This document shows, piece by piece, positions 1 through 8,036 of a DNA stretch of 64,000 nucleotides. The notes beneath the pieces are model-generated. The model was not told the DNA's origin. It did not search any database and worked only from the letters and a program-made list of their open reading frames with translations. The stretch's first letter is position 1, and each line of letters begins with the position of its first letter. The position numbers and the translations under genes are program-made. Source of the DNA: Fen-999 sp041480065 (GTDB lineage: Bacteria; Pseudomonadota; Gammaproteobacteria; Burkholderiales; Rhodocyclaceae); the NCBI GenBank assembly GCA_041480065.1, contig JBGOZF010000016.1, positions 10,095-74,094 on the forward strand, given 5' to 3'.

Positions 1-75
1 CTTTTCGCGCCGCAGCTGACGCGCAGCGTGGTCGAAGCGACCATTGCCGGCGGCGGCGAGGATTCCTGTCTATAG
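1..75 (+). CDS. C-terminal end of an unidentified protein (cut by window edge)
   Basis: An open frame enters from the left edge and ends at a TAG at 73-75, giving 24 residues that end in GGGEDSCL. It has no start codon here, and the fragment is too short to assign to a family. Its last 24 bases resemble two non-coding stretches further on (3265-3288 and 6918-6941), so part of this tail may be repeat sequence rather than conserved protein. It could be a true gene end or a chance open frame. Confidence 0.3.
   Translation, partial: LFAPQLTRSVVEATIAGGGEDSCL
52..75 (+). repeat. 24-bp short dispersed repeat, copy 1
   Basis: A 24-base stretch beginning ggcggcgagg and ending ctatag. It matches 3265-3288 and 6918-6941, with 5 mismatches to the latter by eye. 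All three end in a TAG that closes a short frame reading GGED-x-x-L or GGEDPCL. Confidence 0.35.
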
Positions 76-82
76 CGGTGAA

Positions 83-140
83 ACGGCGGTTGCACCGCAG
101 AGGACGCAAAAGAGAGGCAGCGTGCGGATTCCAGGGGTAG
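83..140 (+). repeat. Half copy of the ACCGCAAAGGACGC inverted-repeat element
   Basis: The stretch carries ttgcaccgcagaggacgcaa, the left arm of the inverted-repeat element seen complete at 350-476, 47497-47650 and 53801-53960. A gattcc-like word follows, as in the full copies. No matching right arm follows, so this is a truncated copy. Confidence 0.5.
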
Positions 141-349
141 CGGGTTTCGTTGGTTGCTTGCCATGGCGCGATGCGGCCGCGGCCAGGATCGGCCGGCCGC
201 CCTTGATATTCCTTTGCTTATGCGAGAGGATGCTCGCTGCGCACGCCCGGTACACCCGGGTGGCGTCAGGGCCGCGATCCTTGTGACCTGTGGCCTGGCT
301 CGGTGGTCGTGTGATCGAGTCAACACGGAAGGAACCGACATGCTCAAGC

Positions 350-476
350 TGGAAGAAGCGGTTGCACCGCCAAGGAAGACAAGGATCTTGATTTCCAGAG
401 GTCTTCGCGGCGTGGGAGGGGGCGTGTTGTGTCTCAAGATCGCCCTTCCTTGCGTCCTTTGGGGTGAGTGAACCGA
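350..476 (+). repeat. Degenerate full copy of the inverted-repeat element
   Basis: The left arm (361-390, ttgcaccgccaaggaagaca) and right arm (442-472, ccttccttgcgtcctttggg) are roughly inverted relative to each other. The middle carries atttccagaggtc, close to the middle of the copy at 53801-53960. The arms are more diverged than in the 47.5 kb and 53.8 kb copies, so this looks like an older insertion. Confidence 0.6.
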
Positions 477-519
477 TGCTTTCGGCTTCGTCCTTCGTCC
501 GACGCGGACGACCGAAACC

Positions 520-1662
520 ATGAGCATGCAGACGCAGCGTCTGACTGCCAGCCACGTCAAGGTGGGCCGGCCCCTGCCGGGGGATGTCTATGACGAAGGC
601 GGCCACTTGCTGCTTTCCGCCGGCTTCGTCATCGAAAGCGACTCCCAGCTCGAGACGCTGCTTTCACGTGGCCTGTATGTGGATATCGCCGCCTTCCAGG
701 CCCATTTCGGGAATTCCGCAGCCGCGTTGTCGCCCCCGCCCGAAACAAGGAAGTTCGATCCGTTTCTATTGCGGGATTCGCTCAAGAAGCGGCTGAACCG
801 GGCGTTGCGCAGCTTGGTGGAGGATCCGGGCGCGATCGCGCATATCAAGGAAGTCGCCGCCGACATCCATGAACTGGCCGGCACCGACCCGGAAGGCGCC
901 GTCGCGGCCGGACTGCTGGACGAAGACGAGAATTATTCAATCCGCCACAGTGTACTGACGGCGATTCTCTGCGACCTGACCGCTACTGCGCTTGGCTGGC
1001 CAGCGGACAGGCAGTCCAGCGTCGTGTGCGCGGCGCTGTCGATGAACGCGACGGTACTCGACCTGCAAAACAGGCTCGTCGACCAGGCCGAAGCCCTGAA
1101 TCCGCAACAACGGGACCTGGTACACGGCCATCCCGCGGCCGCCGCCGGCAGGCTGCGCGAGGCCGGCGTGGACGACCCGCTATGGCTTGCTGCCGTACTC
1201 GAGCATCACGAGCTTGACGGCGGCGCCGGCTATCCCGGCGGGTTGACCCGGCCCGACGAAACGGGCCAACTGGTGCGGCTCGCCGATGTCCTTGGCGCAC
1301 TGGTGTCGCCGCGGGGCGACCGCAAGGCCTTGCCGCCGCCGCAGGCAGTGCGCGCCCTGTACACCCGGGAGGTGCAAGGGCCCTGTGCGGCCCTTGCCGG
1401 AGCGCTGGTCAAGGTGCTCGGGCTGTTCCCGCCGGGCACCTTCGTCAAACTGGCGAACGGCGAGATTGCCGTCGTCCACCGTCATGGCGCCGTCGCCAAC
1501 GCTCCTCTGGTGGCCAGCATCACCAACGGCACCGGCAATCCCTACATGAAGCCCCTGCGGCGCGACACCCAGCACAAGGAATTCGCCGTTGGCGGTCTTA
1601 CCCTGCGGGGCAAACTCAGGACCGGCTACGATCTCGGCATGCTCTGGATCAGAACATTGTGA
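520..1662 (+). CDS. HD-GYP-like protein with DUF3391 N-terminus, HD dyad lost
   Basis: A 380-residue protein. Residues 1-110 resemble the DUF3391 domain that precedes many HD-GYP domains, and residues 115-300 resemble the HD-GYP fold. The GYP half is kept: HHELDGGAGYPGGL at 229-242, then LADVLGALVSPR near 254-265. The first-half motif that should read HDIGK is replaced around 174-183 (SMNATVLDLQ), so two essential metal ligands are missing. Active HD-GYP proteins hydrolyse cyclic di-GMP; this one is probably inactive and may act as a c-di-GMP binder or scaffold (inference). The C-terminal 80 residues form the short extra domain usual in DUF3391 proteins. The FapA gene follows after 81 bases on the same strand and is probably co-transcribed. 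The ATG at 520 is used; an ATG at 526 is an alternative. No strong ribosome site is visible. Confidence 0.85.
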   Translation: MSMQTQRLTASHVKVGRPLPGDVYDEGGHLLLSAGFVIESDSQLETLLSRGLYVDIAAFQAHFGNSAAALSPPPETRKFDPFLLRDSLKKRLNRALRSLVEDPGAIAHIKEVAADIHELAGTDPEGAVAAGLLDEDENYSIRHSVLTAILCDLTATALGWPADRQSSVVCAALSMNATVLDLQNRLVDQAEALNPQQRDLVHGHPAAAAGRLREAGVDDPLWLAAVLEHHELDGGAGYPGGLTRPDETGQLVRLADVLGALVSPRGDRKALPPPQAVRALYTREVQGPCAALAGALVKVLGLFPPGTFVKLANGEIAVVHRHGAVANAPLVASITNGTGNPYMKPLRRDTQHKEFAVGGLTLRGKLRTGYDLGMLWIRTL

Positions 1663-1743
1663 TTCTCGTAAGACTTTCTGCCATGCTGACAGGCTGCCGC
1701 CTGCTCGCCGACGATTGAACACCACGTATCAAGAAACTACGCC

Positions 1744-3177
1744 ATGGAAGAATCAACCTTAGAACCGCTCGAAGCCAACTACCTGGTATCGGTTTCCCCA
1801 GACACCCTGACCGCCTGGTTAACCGTGTCGCCGCCGGAGAATGGTGGTGCCGCGCCGGAGCCGGCAACGGCCCGGGCGGCACTGGAAAAGGCCGGCGTGG
1901 TCTTCGGTATCGACCAGGGGGCCATTGCCAGCGCCCTTGGTCCGGCGCTGGGCCGGCAGGTCGAGGTGGCGCGCGGTACACCGCCGCAGCCGGGCACCGA
2001 CGGCTGGCTGGAGCCGCTGGTCGCTGTCAATCGGGAACGCCACGTGAGTGCGGACGAGCGCGCCCAGGTGGACTTGCGCGACCGGGGTGCGATGCCCAGC
2101 GTCAGCCCGGGCGACGCGCTGATGCGAAGGCACGCGCCGGTTCCGGGTGCCGCCGGTCAGGGCGTCACCGGCAAGCTATTGCCGGTGGCGCCGGCAAAGA
2201 ACGTCGAATTTGCCGTGCGCATGCAAGGGGTCGAGGTCGACCCGGCCGATCCCGATCTCCTGCGCGCCGCCGTTGCCGGTCAACCGATCCTGATGCACAA
2301 CGGCGTCACGGTGGAAGCGATACTGCGGTTCGAAGCCATCGACATGGCGACGGGCAACGTCGAATTCATCGGCAGTGTCGAAATTCGTGGCGATGTCAAG
2401 AGCGGCATGCGTGTCAAGGCGGGCGGCGACATCACCGTCGGCGGCAATGTCGAGCCGGCCGAGCTTACCTCGGGCGGCAACATCGTCGTCAAAGGCGGCG
2501 TCATCGGTCATTCCGCCCAGGGCCACAAGGATGCCGAACAGGGGGATACGGCCAGGCTTACCGCCAAAGGCAGCATCAAGGCGCGCTACCTGGAGAACTG
2601 CATCGTCCTGGCGGAACAGAAGGTGGAGGTCGACGAGGCGATCATTCAAAGCGACGTGACGGCAATCGATCAGATCGTCGTCGGCCAAGGCAACGGCAAG
2701 GGCAGCATCGTCGGCGGATTCGTGCGCGCCACGGCGAAGATCAGCGCCGGCGTGCTCGGTGGTCCGGAAGGCAGCCAGACGCGCGTCTTCGTCGGCGTCA
2801 ATCCGCTGCTGCAGAAAGCCATCGAGGAGCACAGGCAGCGTCTGGATGCCAAGCTCAAGGAAAACGGTGAACTGACCAAGGTGCTGAAGCTGTTGGCGAC
2901 GCGCCCGGACAAGCGGGAAATTGCCGACAAGGCGCGTCTGACCTTGAAGAAGGTGAACGAGGAGATTGCCGAAATCCTGAGCGAGGAGCGTGTCCTCAAG
3001 AGCCAGTTGCAGGTCGCCCACCAGGCAAGGATCGTCGTCGGCGGACAAGTCTGCGGCGGCGTCATGGTGGCAATCGGCAAGAAATCCCAGTTCGTGCCGG
3101 AAGACATCGGGGCCGGCGTATTCGTCATCGCCGACGATGAGCTGATCTACGGCGATCTCGCCGCCTACGGCGGTTAG
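1744..3177 (+). CDS. FapA/DUF342 family protein
   Basis: A 477-residue protein of the FapA (DUF342) family. The N-terminal third is the family's alpha/beta head. Residues ~195-330 show the Gly/Val/Ile-rich repeats of a right-handed beta-helix (for example the GDITVGGNVEP and GGNIVVKGGVIGH segments). A charged, Lys/Glu-rich helical stretch at ~355-420 should form a coiled coil, and a final beta segment follows. FapA proteins have been linked to polar flagellar assembly and surface behaviour in other bacteria, but no biochemical activity is established. The gene is 81 bases behind the degenerate HD-GYP gene, which suggests a shared role in motility or c-di-GMP signalling. The ATG at 1744 has only a weak ribosome site. 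The family call is secure; the function is not. Confidence 0.85.
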   Translation: MEESTLEPLEANYLVSVSPDTLTAWLTVSPPENGGAAPEPATARAALEKAGVVFGIDQGAIASALGPALGRQVEVARGTPPQPGTDGWLEPLVAVNRERHVSADERAQVDLRDRGAMPSVSPGDALMRRHAPVPGAAGQGVTGKLLPVAPAKNVEFAVRMQGVEVDPADPDLLRAAVAGQPILMHNGVTVEAILRFEAIDMATGNVEFIGSVEIRGDVKSGMRVKAGGDITVGGNVEPAELTSGGNIVVKGGVIGHSAQGHKDAEQGDTARLTAKGSIKARYLENCIVLAEQKVEVDEAIIQSDVTAIDQIVVGQGNGKGSIVGGFVRATAKISAGVLGGPEGSQTRVFVGVNPLLQKAIEEHRQRLDAKLKENGELTKVLKLLATRPDKREIADKARLTLKKVNEEIAEILSEERVLKSQLQVAHQARIVVGGQVCGGVMVAIGKKSQFVPEDIGAGVFVIADDELIYGDLAAYGG

Positions 3178-3264
3178 CAGTTCCAGCGGCAACGCTCATT
3201 CTGAATTCCTCCAGAAGGTCAGGACAAGCGGTGCGTCGGCGCGGTCAGTTCGTCGACCAGCGGC

Positions 3265-3288
3265 GGCGGCGAAGACCCGTGCCTGTAG
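3265..3288 (+). repeat. 24-bp short dispersed repeat, copy 2
   Basis: Lies between the convergent FapA and chemoreceptor genes. It differs from 6918-6941 at 3 of 24 positions by eye and ends in the same ctgtag. The frame through it reads SGGGEDPCL then stop. Confidence 0.4.
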
Positions 3289-3325
3289 CGCGGGGGAAGG
3301 CTAGGCAGAGGCCCGATCTCGCCTG

Positions 3326-4432
3326 CTAAACCGCACAGCCCTGCTTTTCGCCCTGCTGGGCCAGCAGTTCGAGCTGTTCAATGACCAGGTTGCTGGCCTT
3401 CTCCATCTGCCTGAGGTAATCGACGGCACGGGCGAAGTCTTCGGCATAGTAGCTGTCGACAGCCGCGCGGCCATGGGCATGCACGTCCTTGTGCGGCGCT
3501 TCGATCTGGCGGTAGGCGGGGAGGCGCGAGAAGCACTCCTTGCCGTCGCCATCGTAGTACCACTTGCCAAGGCGGCACACGGTATGGCTCGCAAATTCGT
3601 CCCCCTTCTTTTCCGATATGCCCATCAGGATCTTGTGAACTTCCTTCTTGTAGATCAGGTGATCGAGCTTTGCCAACTCGACGAAGGTCCGCATGGCGGT
3701 GCCGCGTATCGTCAGGCGCGCCTGCTCGGTGATGCCCTGCAGATCCTGCATCTTTGAATGCGCGATTCCTGCATCGGCGTCGTATTTCGTCGCCTGCTCC
3801 GGCGTGATTTCGGTCGTCATCTTTGCCTTCATCGCTTCCTGTCGAATCGAATCGACCAGGGTGCCGATTTCGCCTGTCGCCCCGGTCGTGCGCTCGGCGA
3901 GTTTGCGTACCTCATCGGCCACGACCGCGAAACCGCGGCCCTGCTCGCCCGCGCGGGCTGCCTCGATGGCTGCGTTGAGCGCCAGCAGATTGGTCTGGTC
4001 GGCCACCTCCTTGATCAGATTGACGATGCCGCCGATCCGCGTCGCCTGCTCGTTGAGGACATCCACGGTCTCGGCCACCGCCTTGCTTCGGGTCGCCATC
4101 TCGTGAACGTTCGACACCACCACGTTCAGCGACGAAGTGTTTTCGCTGGTCGTCGCCAGCGCCACATCTGCGGCTTCTGCCTCGCGCTTCATCGAGTTCG
4201 CAAGCAGCACCATCGACTTCTGCAACTCCAGCATCGACTGGCTGAACATCAATTCATTCTCGAATAGCCCCTTGTAGTAGTCCAGTCGTCTGCGCCCGGC
4301 CTCCAGCGTCTTGTTGAGCGTGGTGCGCTCGCTTTCCCACTGCGCCCGCTCCGCCGCGCGCTCGGCTTCAAGCGACTTGAGTTTGGCCTCGAGGCCGGCG
4401 ACTTCTTGTTTCAGTCTAGTGACTCCAAACAT
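3326..4432 (-). CDS. Soluble methyl-accepting chemotaxis protein with C-terminal CZB zinc domain
   Basis: A 368-residue cytoplasmic chemoreceptor with no transmembrane segment. Residues 5-48 form a coiled coil. The receptor signalling hairpin spans ~85-205, and its conserved tip at ~138-182 includes KEVADQTNLLALNAAIEAAR. Residues ~248-360 are a CZB (chemoreceptor zinc-binding) domain with candidate ligands H258, C286 (in CRLGKWYY), H314 and H318. CZB receptors such as TlpD and McpA respond to zinc state and oxidants such as hypochlorite. The protein should pair with CheA/CheW; none is encoded nearby. It has no C-terminal CheR-tethering pentapeptide. The ATG at 4432 is preceded by an AAGGA ribosome site. 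It is convergent with the FapA gene. Confidence 0.92.
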   Translation of the reverse strand: MFGVTRLKQEVAGLEAKLKSLEAERAAERAQWESERTTLNKTLEAGRRRLDYYKGLFENELMFSQSMLELQKSMVLLANSMKREAEAADVALATTSENTSSLNVVVSNVHEMATRSKAVAETVDVLNEQATRIGGIVNLIKEVADQTNLLALNAAIEAARAGEQGRGFAVVADEVRKLAERTTGATGEIGTLVDSIRQEAMKAKMTTEITPEQATKYDADAGIAHSKMQDLQGITEQARLTIRGTAMRTFVELAKLDHLIYKKEVHKILMGISEKKGDEFASHTVCRLGKWYYDGDGKECFSRLPAYRQIEAPHKDVHAHGRAAVDSYYAEDFARAVDYLRQMEKASNLVIEQLELLAQQGEKQGCAV

Positions 4433-4529
4433 CAGACCATCCTTTCAGACTGGGGTAGACGGACAAAACGACCTATAACCATGGTGATATGGAGGATAAC
4501 TGCGGTGCCCACGCTTGTCCATCGCTTGG

Positions 4530-4573
4530 CAATCGTTGAGTTCCTCGTAGAAGCGGAAGCTCGCGGTGACCAT
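4530..4573 (-). pseudogene. Remnant of the start of a Ub-Mut7C/Mut7-C family gene
   Basis: On the minus strand an ATG at 4573 opens MVTASFRFYEELND, which resembles the first residues of proteins that carry a ubiquitin-like Ub-Mut7C domain before a Mut7-C RNase domain. The resemblance stops after 14 codons: the frame continues with unrelated residues and no domain. The fragment sits in the 317-base gap between the chemoreceptor and TonB-receptor genes. I read it as the surviving 5' end of a deleted gene. The match is from memory and is short. Confidence 0.4.
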
Positions 4574-4650
4574 GGCGACATTGACGTGCCAATGCAGCCG
4601 CTCGGCTCGGTTCGTCGCGAGCGGCCAAGCGGAGCCGTCGCGGCCATTGC

Positions 4651-4684
4651 GGCGAGGTGCGGCGAGGTGCGGCGAGGTGCGGCG
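4651..4684. repeat. 10-bp tandem repeat (ggcgaggtgc, three full units plus part)
   Basis: Three perfect units of ggcgaggtgc occupy 4651-4680, followed by the first four bases of a fourth. It lies ~65 bases upstream of the TonB-receptor start. Ten bases is close to one helical turn, so copy-number change could shift promoter geometry (inference). Confidence 0.85.
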
Positions 4685-4749
4685 GAGATTATGATTGGCC
4701 GCAGCCGCGCGGCGTTAGGCGGTGACAAGAAGACAAGGGAAGCGCGATA

Positions 4750-6852
4750 GTGGGACTGCCAGTCGAGGTGGCCTTTGGGGTGGTGATGCTGGCTTGCGCG
4801 AGTGCCGCCGTGAGCCAGGAAACAAGCGAAGAGCAGTTGCTGCAGCTCTATGGCGACAAGGGCGCGATCAGCATCGCCACGGGGTCGCTGCAACCGCTGG
4901 GCCGCGCGCCGACCGTGGCCACGGTGATCACCGCCGAGGACATCCGGGCCATGGGCGCGGTCGACCTCGATGAAGTGATGGAAACCGTTCCCGGCATGCA
5001 CGTGGCGCGCAACGGCAACAACAATACCGCAACCTACGTCATGCGCGGCATGTACGACCTCAACAATACGCACATCCTGCTGCTGCAGAACGGCATTCCC
5101 ATGACGCTGATGTTCCTCGGCAACAAAGGCGGCGTCTGGGGCGGCCTGCCGCTGGAGAACATCGCCCGCATCGAGATCATCCGCGGCCCGGGCTCGGCGC
5201 TCTACGGTGCCGATGCGTATTCCGGCGTCATCAATGTCATCACCAAGACGGCGGCCGACACGCCCGGCACGGAATTCGGCCTGCGTGCCGGTTCTTTCCG
5301 TACCTGGGACACCTGGGTGCAGCACGGCGGCAAGCTGGGGCCGGTCGATGTTGCCGCCTACTTGCGCCTTGGCAGCACCGATGGTTTCAAGGAAACCATC
5401 GCCGCCGACGCCCAGAGTCTTCGCGACAGGCCGCCGTCGGTGACCCACGCCTCGCTGGCGCCCGGCCCGATGAGCCTGGGGCGCGATGCCGTCGATGCCA
5501 GCCTCGATCTCGCCTATGGCAGATGGCGCCTGCGCGGCGGCTACAAGCTGCGCGACAACATGGGGTTGGGCGCCGGCATCGGCTCCGCGCTCGACCCGAC
5601 CAGTGCCGGGCGCAGCGAGCGCATCACGGCCGACGTCTCATGGATCGAACCGAATGCCGGGCGCCATTGGGGGCTCGGATTCACGGCTGCCTATCTGCAA
5701 TACATCGACACAGTGCCAGGGAACCTGTTGCTGTCGCCGCCCGGGTCGGGGGTAGCCGGCGCCAGTTTTCCGAACGGCCTGATCGGCGGGCCGAACAAGT
5801 GGGAGCGCCAGGTCCGGCTTTCCGGCTACGCGACCTACGGTGGATTCGCCCACCACAATTTGCGTGTCGGTGGCGGCCACGAGGACTTGAACATCTACAG
5901 GACCGCCACCTACAAGAACTACACGATCGACCAGGCGACCGGCCTATACACCTATAGGGGGGCGGTTTCCGACTACTCGGATATCCAGCCCTTCATGCAG
6001 CCACAACGCCGCTTCGTCGATTATGCATACGTGCAGGATGAATGGAACTTCGTTCCCGACTGGACGCTGACGGCCGGGGTGCGCCATGACGCATACTCGG
6101 ACGTCGGCGGCACCACCAATCCCCGCCTGGCACTGGTCTGGGAGGCCGGATTCGACATGACGATCAAGCTGCTTGCCGGCCGTGCCTTCCGGGCGCCGTC
6201 GTTCAACGAACTGTACGGCGTCAACAATCCGGTCAACAAGGGCAACCCCAGTCTGCGCCCGGAAACCAACCAGACGCAGGAGGCCGCCATCTCCTGGCGG
6301 GCAAGACAGGACCTGCAGTTGAATGCCAATGTCTTCACCTACCGCATGCGGGACGTCATCCGCGCCGTGGCCAACCCCACCGGCCCTGCGGGGGCCACGA
6401 CGTTCCAGAATACCGGCGACCAGAAAGGGGTGGGGGGCGAATTCGAGGCAGTCTGGGACGCGAGCCGAACGCTGCGGCTGACCGCCAACTATTCTCGCCA
6501 GCGCTCGACCGATGTCGCGACCGATACCGATGTCGGCTACGCGCCGCACGACCACGTCTATGCCCGCGGCGACTGGCGCTTCACGAGCGGCTGGCTGGCG
6601 AGCACGCAAGTCAACTGGGTCGGGGTTCGCAAGCGCGCGTTCGGTGACGCCCGTCCGGACCTGGCCGGCTATACCACCGCCGATGTGACGCTGCGCACCG
6701 CGCGGCAGAAAGTATCCTGGGAGTTTGTCGGCTCCATCCGCAATCTGTTCAACAGGCGGGTGTTCGAGCCCAGTGTGGTGCCGGTCCAGATTCCCAACGA
6801 CCTGCCGCAGGCGCCTCGCTCGCTCTATCTCCAGGCGATGTATTCGCTGTGA
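4750..6852 (+). CDS. TonB-dependent outer-membrane receptor
   Basis: A 700-residue receptor. The start is GTG at 4750, with AAGGGA 9 bases upstream. A hydrophobic signal ends near AVSQ (residue ~23). The plug domain covers ~50-165, with the typical VATVITAEDIRAMGA, IEIIRGPGSALYGADAYSGVINVITK-type and DLDEVMETVPGMHV segments, and the rest forms the 22-strand barrel ending in YLQAMYSL. Such receptors import iron chelates, cobalamin or other scarce ligands using TonB energy. No TonB, ExbBD, ABC importer or regulator lies beside it, so the ligand is unknown. The stretch after the signal peptide (QLLQLYGDKGAISIATG) is typical of a proteobacterial subfamily of unknown substrate. It is divergent from the chemoreceptor gene. 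Confidence 0.9.
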   Translation: MGLPVEVAFGVVMLACASAAVSQETSEEQLLQLYGDKGAISIATGSLQPLGRAPTVATVITAEDIRAMGAVDLDEVMETVPGMHVARNGNNNTATYVMRGMYDLNNTHILLLQNGIPMTLMFLGNKGGVWGGLPLENIARIEIIRGPGSALYGADAYSGVINVITKTAADTPGTEFGLRAGSFRTWDTWVQHGGKLGPVDVAAYLRLGSTDGFKETIAADAQSLRDRPPSVTHASLAPGPMSLGRDAVDASLDLAYGRWRLRGGYKLRDNMGLGAGIGSALDPTSAGRSERITADVSWIEPNAGRHWGLGFTAAYLQYIDTVPGNLLLSPPGSGVAGASFPNGLIGGPNKWERQVRLSGYATYGGFAHHNLRVGGGHEDLNIYRTATYKNYTIDQATGLYTYRGAVSDYSDIQPFMQPQRRFVDYAYVQDEWNFVPDWTLTAGVRHDAYSDVGGTTNPRLALVWEAGFDMTIKLLAGRAFRAPSFNELYGVNNPVNKGNPSLRPETNQTQEAAISWRARQDLQLNANVFTYRMRDVIRAVANPTGPAGATTFQNTGDQKGVGGEFEAVWDASRTLRLTANYSRQRSTDVATDTDVGYAPHDHVYARGDWRFTSGWLASTQVNWVGVRKRAFGDARPDLAGYTTADVTLRTARQKVSWEFVGSIRNLFNRRVFEPSVVPVQIPNDLPQAPRSLYLQAMYSL

Positions 6853-6917
6853 CGCCGGCGCCCGCCGGTGGCGGCGCAGGAACGTCCAGCACCTCGCTGA
6901 TCATCTCGCGGATCGAA

Positions 6918-6941
6918 GGCGGCGAGGATCCGGGCCTGTAG
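6918..6941 (+). repeat. 24-bp short dispersed repeat, copy 3
   Basis: Follows the TonB-receptor gene by 65 bases and overlaps nothing except the edge of the gap before the small minus-strand gene. It is closest to copy 2 (3 of 24 mismatches) and ends ggcctgtag. Confidence 0.4.
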
Positions 6942-6944
6942 CCG

Positions 6945-7193
6945 TCAGTGCCGAGGATCCTCGACAGCCGATTCGGGATAGCGGATCACGGCAATCCTTT
7001 CGTCGGGCTCGAGCCAGAATTCGCCATGCGGCCCCTTCACATTTCCGGTGATCAACAGGATCAGGCCATCCTCATGACGCACTTCGGTGACGGTTTCCCA
7101 GGCGAAGCTTGGATGGGCATTGGTTCCGGCACCGTTGTAGATGTGGTCGTTCACCCGTACCTCGGCTCCCGTCACGGTGATCTTGTTGGTCAT
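6945..7193 (-). CDS. Small protein of unknown function (82 aa)
   Basis: An 82-residue soluble protein without signal or membrane segment, beginning MTNKITVTGAEVRVND. It has alternating short beta strands and charged turns, and ends in an acidic segment with DERIAVIRYPES. I do not recognise the family. The ATG at 7193 has a GGAG ribosome site 8 bases upstream, and the codon use fits its neighbours, so it looks like a real gene. It lies 114 bases downstream of gltL on the same strand and could be read from that operon. Confidence 0.65.
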   Translation of the reverse strand: MTNKITVTGAEVRVNDHIYNGAGTNAHPSFAWETVTEVRHEDGLILLITGNVKGPHGEFWLEPDERIAVIRYPESAVEDPRH

Positions 7194-7307
7194 GACCGAT
7201 TCTCCGTTTTGCCGCGCCTATTGGCAGAAGCATAGGCGCATTCACCGCCCCTGTGCGGCACCTGAAATGGGCGGAACCCCCAAGATCGTCGCGCCGATGA
7301 CTGGAGC

Positions 7308-8036
7308 TCAGTGCTGAAGGATCTTCGACAGGAACAACTGCGCCCGCTCCGAGCGCGGGGTGCCGAAGAACTCTTCCTTGGCGGCATCTTCGACGATACG
7401 GCCCTGGTCCATGAAGATCACGCGGTTGGCGACCTTGCGCGCGAAGCCCATCTCGTGGGTCACGCACATCATGGTCATGCCTTCCTTGGCCAGTTGCACC
7501 ATGACGTCGAGCACTTCGTTGATCATCTCCGGGTCGAGCGCCGAGGTCGGTTCGTCGAACAGCATGCAGATCGGGTCCATGGCCAGCGCGCGGGCGATGG
7601 CGACGCGCTGCTGCTGGCCGCCCGAGAGTTCGCCGGGGTGTTTGTGGGCATGGGCCTTGAGGCCGACGCGGTCGAGCATCTTGAGGCCGCGTTCGACAGC
7701 TTCGTCGCGGCCGCGCTTGAGCACCTTCATCTGACCGATGGTCAGGTTGTCGGTGATGGTCATGTGCGGAAAGAGCTCGAAGTGCTGGAAGACCATGCCG
7801 ACGTGGGCGCGCAACTGTGGCAGGTTGGTCTTCGGGTCGCCGACGGAGATGCCGTTGACGACGATCTCGCCCTGCTGGAAGGGTTCGAGGCCGTTCGCGC
7901 ACTTGATCAGCGTCGACTTGCCGGAGCCCGACGGGCCGCAGACCACCACCACCTCGCCCTTGGTCACGCCGGTGCTGCACTCGGTCAGCACCTGGAATTG
8001 GCCGTACCATTTCGAGACGTTCTTGAAACTGATCAT
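7308..8036 (-). CDS. gltL: Glutamate/aspartate ABC transporter ATP-binding protein GltL
   Basis: A 242-residue ABC ATPase that is close to E. coli GltL along its whole length, starting MISFKNVSKWYGQFQVL. Walker A is GPSGSGKST at 34-42, the ABC signature LSGGQQQR lies near 137-144, and Walker B with the D-loop is ICMLFDEPTSALD. It powers import of aspartate and glutamate through GltJ/GltK from periplasmic GltI. The ATG at 8036 overlaps the gltK stop codon (8033-8035) as ATGA, so the two are translationally coupled. Longer upstream frames have no support. It is the last gene of the gltIJKL operon. Confidence 0.95.
   Translation of the reverse strand: MISFKNVSKWYGQFQVLTECSTGVTKGEVVVVCGPSGSGKSTLIKCANGLEPFQQGEIVVNGISVGDPKTNLPQLRAHVGMVFQHFELFPHMTITDNLTIGQMKVLKRGRDEAVERGLKMLDRVGLKAHAHKHPGELSGGQQQRVAIARALAMDPICMLFDEPTSALDPEMINEVLDVMVQLAKEGMTMMCVTHEMGFARKVANRVIFMDQGRIVEDAAKEEFFGTPRSERAQLFLSKILQH

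Larger units (their letters stand above)
76..519. other. Intergenic region upstream of the HD-GYP-like gene
   Basis: These 444 bases hold a half copy and a degenerate full copy of the inverted-repeat element (83-140 and 350-476). I see no convincing gene: the open frames on both strands read through the repeats and have no recognisable domain. I found no clear promoter or terminator. Confidence 0.5.
4433..4749. other. Divergent intergenic region, chemoreceptor / TonB receptor
   Basis: These 317 bases hold the Mut7-C remnant (4530-4573), a 10-base tandem repeat (4651-4684) and the 5' regions of two divergent genes. The TonB-receptor ribosome site AAGGGA is at 4735-4740. No clear promoter is visible for either gene. 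Confidence 0.5.

Noticed and set aside
70..606. A 178-codon minus-strand frame in the first intergenic region
   Set aside because: It runs through repeat elements and into the HD-GYP-like gene and has no ribosome site or domain.
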